Below, piece by piece: positions 57,405 through 64,000 of a stretch of 64,000 bases of DNA (the stretch's first letter is position 1; each line of letters starts with the position of its first letter). The notes under the pieces are model-generated. The model did not search any database. It saw nothing but the letters and a program-made list of their open reading frames with translations, and was not told the origin of the DNA. The translations under genes and the position numbers were made by a program. Origin of the DNA: Malaya genurostris. Its lineage: Eukaryota; Arthropoda; Insecta; Diptera; Culicidae. The stretch spans positions 168,001,421 through 168,065,420 of the forward strand of contig NC_080571.1 of assembly GCF_030247185.1 (NCBI RefSeq), given 5' to 3'.

Positions 57405-60400
57405 CACAGTGGTTCGAATCAATAAAAACGTGGACATAAATCAGTAGCTGCCAAACTGTTCTTTTAATGCATATAGTTGCTTTGAAGAAATTATTTACAA
57501 ATATATACCGCGTAATTTGATCATATCATTATTTGTTCATGGCCTACTTTGACAAAAAATGTAACCATAACTTTTTTATCTGAAGAGATAGAATTTTTTT
57601 TCTTCTACAAAGTTTTAGAACTATTAAAAATAATTTACTTTGTCAAATATACCAAAAGTCTCGGTCGCACCGTTTCGGATATACAAAGCGTTTTTATGGC
57701 AACCCCCTTAAAATCAGTTTTTTATTCATAAATTGTTTCGAGTTATTTTGTTATGCATACTTTGTTTGGAATAATTGTAGAATTTATAAAATCGCATATT
57801 TTTGTTGAAGATAGTGCATAGGTTTGTTTTTTCCTGGCAAAGTTATGCAACATTTTACCTTATTTTTACCTAGGATAAAACCTTGCACCGAAGCGAAATA
57901 TGCAACTTTATGCAGCTGATTTTTACAAAATTTGTAGGAAAAGATGTGCCCAATATCATAAAAAAAAATCTAAGTGGAACTTTTTTTTAGGTCTTTTCAA
58001 AGTTAGTTTTAATTATTGAATTATGGCAACCCCCTTAAAACTAGTTTTCTAGTCATAACTTGTTTCGTGTTATTTTTTTATGCATACTTCGTTTGGAATA
58101 ATTGTAGAAAATATAGAATTTCATAATTTTGTAGAAGCTAATGCATAAGTTTATTCTTTTCTGGAAAATTTATGCATAATTTTACCTTTTTTTACCTAGG
58201 AAACCTTGTGCCGAAGCGAAATATGCAACTTAATGCAGCAAACTTTAATAATACTTATAGGGGAACATGTACCTTATCCAATTTATTTTCCAATGAGTAT
58301 ATCTTGAGCACTCTTCGTGTGACTCATTTTCACTATGGTCATGCTGAAACCATGAATGGTTAAGAAACAGAGGGCGTCACGCGTCTGCTATTTCTGTAAC
58401 TCACTTTTGCAGTGAGCGTCGCCCGATCAACATCTCGTCTTAAAAATCGTGTTGCTTCGCGATAACTCAATTTATTTACACGTTTAAACATGAAATCTCT
58501 TCGTAAAGGTTTGTACTTTAACAATACTTTATCATATTTTGTCTAGAAAACATTTTTCCATTTTTTAAATATGTGTTGAAGTTTTGATAATTTTTCGGAT
58601 TTTCAATAATTAAAACTAAATTTGAAAAGGCCTAAAATTGCATCTAGTTCCACTTAGATTTATTCTAATATTGTCAATTGTAAAATATAACAAAATAAAA
58701 ATCGCAACAATTTGCTTAAGTTGCGCGTGCAAGCATGAACTTGTTTATGCGTGTTTACGCGCGTCCAGACTGGTAGTCGGAAATAGGATAGAAATATCTT
58801 TCATATATTTGCATACGTGCATAGCATGTATAGTAATAATCCATGGGGTATTTCACACAAAGCCTTTTTTCAAAAGCCTGTAAAATATAACAAAGATACA
58901 ATAATTCGTCCAAGGCATGAATGTACGATTTTTTCTTAGGTTTCAAATAAGCGATTCCATAAAACAACCTTTATAGTTTATTGAATGAAAAAAGTTAAAA
59001 ATTAATAAACAAATAAAAAAATCCAAACTTGGGCACGAGAAAAAACAGCCGTGAAAAAACGATGACAGATGTTTTTTGTAGACTCCTAGTAGCGTCTGAC
59101 CCACTGATTTCGAATATTTATTACTAACCTATCAAAACTAGAAAGAAATTGTCACTGGAAGCAATTGATATGCTAGAACTTACAACAGAACAAGAAATTA
59201 GCGATACGGAAAACTCGGACGATAGCGTGACTGATACTGATTAATCGAATGCAATGCGACTAAGTGACATATTGTAATGATTTATTAGGTAACATTAACT
59301 ACCTAGTTGATTGATTAGGTTGTGAACAGTATTGGGAAAAGTTACTCATTTGAATGCTAACTTTGTAGTAGATACTTAGGTAATAGAGATAAATTCTACG
59401 TAGGTAAATTCAAAAAAACTGTTTTTAAAATAAAGCGAATATATCAAAAAATATTTTTTTTACATTATTCATATCTTCAGCAAAAATACTTGAAATGTTT
59501 TTTTCTTTGAAATGAGATAGAAAAAAAATTTTCGTCAAAAACAAAATTATTTTTTTTTCGAAATCGGTGCTACCTCCTTAACAAAAATTAAGGTGCTACT
59601 TTCAAAAGAAGCGTTATATAATTTTGTAAAACTTCTTCGAAGACACGTTAGCTCTTAAAAATCAGTGAAAGTCTGTACAGACTTGTGACCGTCTTTTTCC
59701 AGTTTTGGACCACTGTGCGCCCTCTGTTTCTTAATCATTCATGGTTTCAGCATGACCATAGTGAAAATGAGTCACACGAAGAGTGCTCAAGATATACTCA
59801 TTGGAAAATAAATTGGATAAGGTACATGTTCTCCTATAAGTATTATTAAAGTTTGCTGCATTAAGTTGCATATTTCGCTTCGGCACAAGGTTTCCTAGGT
59901 AAAAAAAGGTAAAATTATGCATAAATTTTCCAGAAAAGAATAAACTTATGCATTAGCTTCTACAAAATTATGAAATTCTATATTTTCTACAATTATTCCA
60001 AACGAAGTATGCATAAAAAAGTAACACGAAACAAGTTATGACTAGAAATCTAGTTTTAAGGGGGTTGCCATAATTCAGTAATTAAAACTAACTTTGAAAA
60101 GACCTAAAAAAAAGTTCCACCGAGCTCCACTTAGATTTTTTTATGATATTGGGCACATCTTTTCCTACAAATTTTGTAAAAATCAGCTGCATATAGTTGC
60201 ATATTACGCTCCGGTGCAAGGTTTTAAAAAAAAGGTAAAATGTTGCATAACTTTGCCAGAAAAGAACAAACCTATGCACTATCTTCAACAAAAATATGCG
60301 ATTTTATAAATTCTACAATTATTCCAAACAAAGTATGTATAACAAAATAACTCGAAACAATTTATGAATAAAAAACTGATTTTAAGGGGGTTGCCATAAA

Positions 60401-60689
60401 AACGCTTTGTATATCCGAAACGGTGCGACCTAGACTTTTGGTATATTTGAAAAAGTAAATTATTTTTAATAGTTCTAAAACTTTGTAGAAGAAAAAAATT
60501 TTCTATCTCTTCAGATAAAAAAGTTATGGTTACATTTTTTGTCAAAGTAGGCCATGAACAATTAATGATATGATCAAATTACGTGGTATATATTTGTAAA
60601 TAATTTCTTCAAAGCAACTATATGCATTAAAAGAACGGTTTGGCAGCTATTGATATATGTCCACGTTTTTATTGATTCGAACCACTGTG
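57405..60689. mobile_element. Transib-like long-inverted-repeat element 2
   Basis: 3,285 bp with arms of ~970 bp (57405-58376 and 59718-60689). Ends start CACAGTGGTTCGAATCAATA and then AAAACGTGG. The 5-bp target duplication CGTCG (57400-57404 and 60690-60694) fits the CGNCG-type preference reported for Transib. Each arm contains an internal ~330-bp module present twice (57690-57960 and 58022-58280 on the left). The arms are related to those of the element at 14248. The centre has no transposase; a 38-codon acidic-tailed frame lies near 59131-59245 (LELTTEQEISDTENSDDS). A third CCACTGTG at 59710-59717 marks the inner edge of the right arm. Confidence 0.8.
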
Positions 60690-60734
60690 CGTCGCTCTAA
60701 TGCATAGAAGCGTCTGATAGCCGTATTACGATTA

Positions 60735-61770
60735 TCACTCAAGTTGGCTAAAATGTTCTTCAACTAAAATGACAATTGCAGTTGTCAAAATTACACAATG
60801 GCTCTTGTGACTTGTCGAAGCGTGGCTCACTAAGTCGGTGAGCGTGGCAGACACTGACGGTAATCTTGATTGTTCGGTTGCTTGAGAAGAAGTAGCTTGG
60901 GACGTAGGTGAGTTCGATAACTTCCCGTCGCACGCGCTACTTGAGCACAGTTGAGTGTGATGATGACTTTGGCATTTACGACATGTGCTGGATGATGAAC
61001 ACTCCTTGCGGCATAACTGAAGACGACGTACTTCCTTTTCTTTGTCCTCCAAGCGTAGTTTTGAGAATTTGGAGCACTGATATATAGCATGATTTTCGTT
61101 GCACATGATACATTTCCGAGAATTAAAATAATTCGCTCCATGACTGGCTACAGGGCGAATGTTTACTTTTTTCACATTGGAAGCTAATACAATGTCAGCG
61201 GAATTAGATTGCATATTTTGTAGCACAGTCACGCGACGTTGACTAAGGGCTGTAAGATCAGGAAAAGAAATTGCGTCTCTGGTCGATGCATATTCTTCCC
61301 AATCTCTCCGCGTCGTTGGGTCTAATCGAATACTTAACATTCGAATAAGTAAAATGTCCCAACACTGTGTTTGCTCGCCGAGCTGTTGTAGCACTCTAAC
61401 GTTTACCTCAAATTTTTCCACCAGCGAATGCAGATCCGATTCGGATTCACGTTTAATAGTTGAGATATCCCACATAAGTATCCACATAAGTATGCTTTAA
61501 CCTTGCAGGATTCTGATAGTTATCTTCCTGTAGGTTCCAAGCGACTACATAATTGTTGGCACTAATGGGGATGGTTTGAATCAATTTTAATGCGTCCCCA
61601 GATAGCGAAGAGCGTAAGTAGTAGAATTTCTGAATGTTGGAAAGTTTGGCGGATGAATGAACCAGCGACAGATACAAATCGTGAAAATTGAGCTATTTAT
61701 CTAGATTCCCGTTGAACACTGGGAGTTTGACATCCGGCAAGCGCACGTGCGAAGCCGATGAAGAAAAATG
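60735..61770 (-). pseudogene. BEL-2 gag with zinc knuckles
   Basis: From about 61770: VRLPDVKLPVFNGNLDK, YLSLVHSSAKLSNIQKFYYL, DALKLIQTIPISANNYVVAW (capsid signatures of DUF1759 type). A frameshift at about 61480 follows, then SDLHSLVEKFEVNVRVLQQL, CWDILLIRMLSIRLDPTTRR and the knuckles CIMCNENHAIYQC and CRKCQSHHHTQLC. The last frame, HCVILTTAIVILVEEHF, reaches the start of the protease region and stops. It lies just beyond the Transib-like element, consistent with one BEL element split by it. Confidence 0.8.
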
Positions 61771-62032
61771 ACCAGCATGAGGAGAACCAGAAGCACACGG
61801 TGTAACAGGAGTTTTATTAAGGATTAGTAAAAAACCCTTCACTTTATAATAATCCGATTCGAAGCTGGATCGATGTATAAATTGTTGCTCGATGCCGGTT
61901 TCGTAGAGTGATTCACAAACTCTGGTTGATTCCAGTCCGAAACTTCGGCTTCACGAGGTGGTGACCGTAAGATGGTGTCACAGATAACAGCTAGCACGTT
62001 GGCGTCAGCGGACAAGTAGAGTCTCGACACTT
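61771..62032 (-). other. BEL-2 gag leader
   Basis: Leader between primer-binding site and gag, broken by stops. No upstream gag ATG could be chosen with confidence. Confidence 0.45.
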
Positions 62033-62050
62033 ATCCGGCTCGAAGGACCA
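62033..62050 (-). promoter_or_regulatory. BEL-2 primer-binding site (tRNA-Tyr type)
   Basis: The minus strand reads TGGTCCTTCGAGCCGGAT, 2-3 bases inside the LTR edge. It is complementary to the 3' end expected for insect tRNA-Tyr (ATCCGGCTCGAAGGA plus CCA). The tRNA sequence is from general knowledge of Drosophila tRNA-Tyr, not from this window. Confidence 0.65.
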
Positions 62051-62052
62051 GA

Positions 62053-62345
62053 TGACGACGATCAGTGAGAGCAGCGATAACAGCTGGAACAGCTGGAGCG
62101 GACTTCGTGACGTACGGGATGTACGTGGTGGATTTTTGGCGCCGTGAAAATTCTTTGCTGGGTTCATTTCACAACACTTTTACTCTACCTTAATCTTAAC
62201 TTTCTAAACTTTTACATAATAAAAATATATAATTGACACTGACGTCTAGTAACACAGTCGGACTAAGAAAAACCTATCTCTTTGGCTGCACAGCCTCTTT
62301 TATAGTTGCCCAATCGGAAACAAGTGCCCAATCGGAAACAAGTGC
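62053..62345 (-). repeat. BEL-2 5' LTR piece
   Basis: 293 bp matching 53136-53402. TATAAAAG lies at 62297-62304 on the minus strand. It has an extra AGCTGGAACAGCTGG-like insertion near 62080 and a tandem copy of the 18-bp CAATCGGAAACAAGTGCC at its right end, where it abuts I-clade copy C. U3 appears truncated. Confidence 0.68.
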
Positions 62346-63378
62346 GGCGGATGACGAATTATCCATCAAATGATGCAAACCCTGAGAGAATTGCCCATTG
62401 AGTTGAAGTTCTAACTATTGGAAGGAATGCCGTTATGAGGGTATTTAGGGGTTCAGAACTATGGGATGCTGCGAAAATCCATTCTACAAACTTCAGTAAA
62501 TTCAGTTCCGAAAACTTCAGTAATCGTGTTGGTGGTTGTGAAACGGAGCCTTGTCTTTTTTGTGCTTGTTCCTGGTTTGGTTTGTGAATTTGACAAACCA
62601 GGAGGCACAGTTTTTGCATTTATTTTTTTTTTAGATTTGACACGGGGATCTTTTTTTGAGAGTGTAGTTTTAGGTACCATTTTTGGTAATTTGGGGGAGG
62701 ACTTCTTCCTCTTAACTGAACCTTGAATAGTGACAAACGATGTACCTTCACTATTTTCATCGGAGTCGAAAAGCCTAACAGGAAGACGCATTTTATTGAT
62801 GTGGACATGGGTACTCGTGATGAAGTACAATTGCTTGCACTCGAATATCTTAATTCCCTCAAGCATAGAGTTTTTGAAACTACCAACTCCATTTTTAAGT
62901 ACATCATCGACTGTTAGGCTTGATTCAGTGACAACACCGTCAATTTCCACATCCTTCGATGGAATTTAACCTCAATATTCAATAGCGAAAAATTCACAGG
63001 TTACTATTTCGTTAGCCTGTTGACAATAACTCGAATTTCATCTCTTTTAACTTTTGAAACTTCAACTACTTCAGAGAAATGTATTGTCAAATCTTTTGTA
63101 ATTTGCATCAAGTTCGATTGCTTTAATTCTCGTCGAAAATAGACTATCCTTGGCCTAAAAGTACCCTCTGGATAATGTTTAGCCCTAGGAGTATTAAAGA
63201 TCTTGCAAGAATCTGGAATTGGATTCGGATGATCTTCCATGAAATCATTTATTGAAATAACTGGTTGTCTTTAATTAATAATATCAAAAGGGATTTTAGG
63301 AATAATTAGACTTCAGTTACAGTAAAGATAATAAATTAAATTAAATACAATTTATTTTACTTTATTATTGTTGTTGTA
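62346..63378 (-). pseudogene. I-clade copy C, 5' UTR, ORF1 and ORF2 start
   Basis: ORF1 starts at 63240 (MEDHPNPIPDSCKIFNTPRA), runs to about 63010 (LTIHFSEVVEVSKV), shifts, and continues 62950-62459: EIDGVVTESSLTVDDVLKNG, then KMRLPVRLFDSDENSEGT. At that point the knuckle region is deleted relative to copy A. The C-terminus is Lys-rich (KKKINAKTVPPGL). The start of ORF2 lies at about 62385-62346. The 5' UTR is truncated near 63378, next to a minisatellite. Confidence 0.75.
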
Positions 63379-63381
63379 TTA

Positions 63382-63475
63382 TGTGCCTTAGCACCTCTGT
63401 GCCTTTGCACCCCTGCGTCTCCGCACCTCTGTGTCACTGCACTTCTATGCATTCGCACCTCTATGTCTTTTCACT
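63382..63475. repeat. GCACCTCTGTG minisatellite, second locus
   Basis: Six to seven imperfect units (GCACCTCTGTGCCTTT, GCACCCCTGCGTCTCC, GCACCTCTGTGTCACT, GCACTTCTATGCATTC and so on), the same family as 8128-8250. Confidence 0.72.
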
Positions 63476-63489
63476 TATTTGGGAGGGGG

Positions 63490-64000
63490 CTTTATTACTT
63501 TATATAAACTTTGCGACGTGCTCAAAAAAATGAGCAACAAATTCAAAATTATCGTAACTAATTAGCAACAAATTAGAAAAAATATCCACTGGGTTTCGAT
63601 TTGTTTTGAAGCATATTTGAGAGGGGGCTCTGTCAACTTCATATGAAATTAACAAAGTACTCAAAAAATAAAAAAGAATTGGGCAAAAATCCCAAACTTT
63701 CGTACCTAATTAGCAACAAATTATTCACTGGGCTTCGATTTGTTTTGCAGCGTATTAAAAAAATTTAGCGAAGTAGTTAAAAAAATCAACGAATTCAAAA
63801 TAACCGTTACTAGTTAGTAACAAATTATTCACTTGGCTTCGATTTGTTTTCGAGCATATTTGGAAGGGGGGCTTTGCTAATTTCATATGAACCTAACATA
63901 GCAAAGTATACAAAAAAAATGAGTAACAGATTGAAGGTTTATGTAACGTATTCACTGGGCTTCGATTTGTTTTAAAGTATATTCGGAAGACAAAAATTTT
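63490..64000. repeat. satellite array, at least four units
   Basis: Units marked by TTCGATTTGTTTT at 63595, 63734, 63838 and 63961 (spacings 139, 104 and 123). They contain GCATATTTG(G/A)(A/G)AGGGGG, TTCATATGAA and TAGTTAGTAACAAATTATTCAC. This is the reverse complement of the units at 2225-2457 and 8400-8550. The array runs off the window. Confidence 0.75.

Larger units (their letters stand above)
53136..62345 (-). mobile_element. BEL/Pao element 2, nested in I-clade copy C and carrying a Transib-like insert
   Basis: Minus-strand order: 5' LTR piece (62345-62053), tRNA-Tyr-type primer-binding site (62050-62033), gag (61770-60740), a Transib-like element (60689-57405), RT, RNase H and integrase (57389-55056), tandem-repeat region, then 3' LTR piece (53402-53136). 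Protease and the RT N-terminus are missing at the Transib position, so there was also a deletion. The flanks belong to one I-clade element, but ~360 bp of it are lost between them and no target duplication is visible. Confidence 0.72.

Noticed and set aside
58172..58363. 63-residue ORF conserved in two places (also 59731-59922, opposite strand)
   Set aside because: The two copies are the mirrored arms of one inverted-repeat element, so the match is structural and not evidence of a gene.

Overview
This window looks like repeat-dense genomic DNA from an insect, most likely a mosquito of the Aedes/Culex type. I infer that from a Feilai-like tRNA-derived SINE, an I-clade retrotransposon with an RNase H domain, JAM1-like RTE and several BEL/Pao elements, and from high A+T. 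There are no bacterial-type operons, no rRNA or functional tRNA genes and no CRISPR array. The only candidate host coding sequence is one 30-codon exon with good splice sites at 233-322. Everything else is transposable elements, most of them broken and nested, plus satellites and unassigned spacer.

Layout. 1-2.2 kb: host exon, a small inverted-repeat element and a decayed Penelope-like fragment. 2.46-8.11 kb: a nearly full-length but broken I-clade element (copy A, minus strand), with a CR1-like 3' fragment and a foldback repeat nested in its RT. 8.45-29.29 kb: two head-to-tail, almost identical copies of a 10.42-kb unit. Each holds a SINE, 265-281-bp repeats, an internally deleted I element (copy B, plus strand) carrying a 2.37-kb Transib-like long-inverted-repeat element, a ~285-bp AT tract, and a Ty3/gypsy gag interrupted by a mariner-type element. 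The same gag continues after the second copy, is split again by a 4.69-kb Jockey-type element (29.37-34.05 kb, 8-bp target duplication), and resumes to ~34.19 kb.

34.2-38.7 kb: BEL/Pao pol on the minus strand, with a 406-bp internal tandem duplication. 40.4-48.9 kb: a mosaic of CR1/Daphne-like pieces (one ORF1 with a PHD finger) and two copies of a third BEL leader and gag. 48.9-51.1 kb: RTE/JAM1-like ORF2. 51.9-63.4 kb: an I-clade element (copy C) split by a BEL element with LTR remnants, a tRNA-Tyr-type primer-binding site and 15-bp and 60-bp tandem repeats. That BEL is itself split by a second Transib-like element (57.41-60.69 kb) with the target duplication CGTCG. 63.4-64 kb: minisatellite and satellite.

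The elements do not form a pathway; the window is a stratigraphy of insertions. The most notable signals are (i) the two long-inverted-repeat elements, whose termini start CACAGTGG, carry an A(C/T)AAAAACG block and have 5-bp duplications, so they resemble both Transib ends and V(D)J recombination signals; (ii) the recent 10.4-kb tandem duplication with a sharp junction; and (iii) a conserved 62-64-nt GT-AG intron-like segment in a BEL leader. All calls are from reading the sequence by eye. No database search was run, and clade names are family-level judgements.
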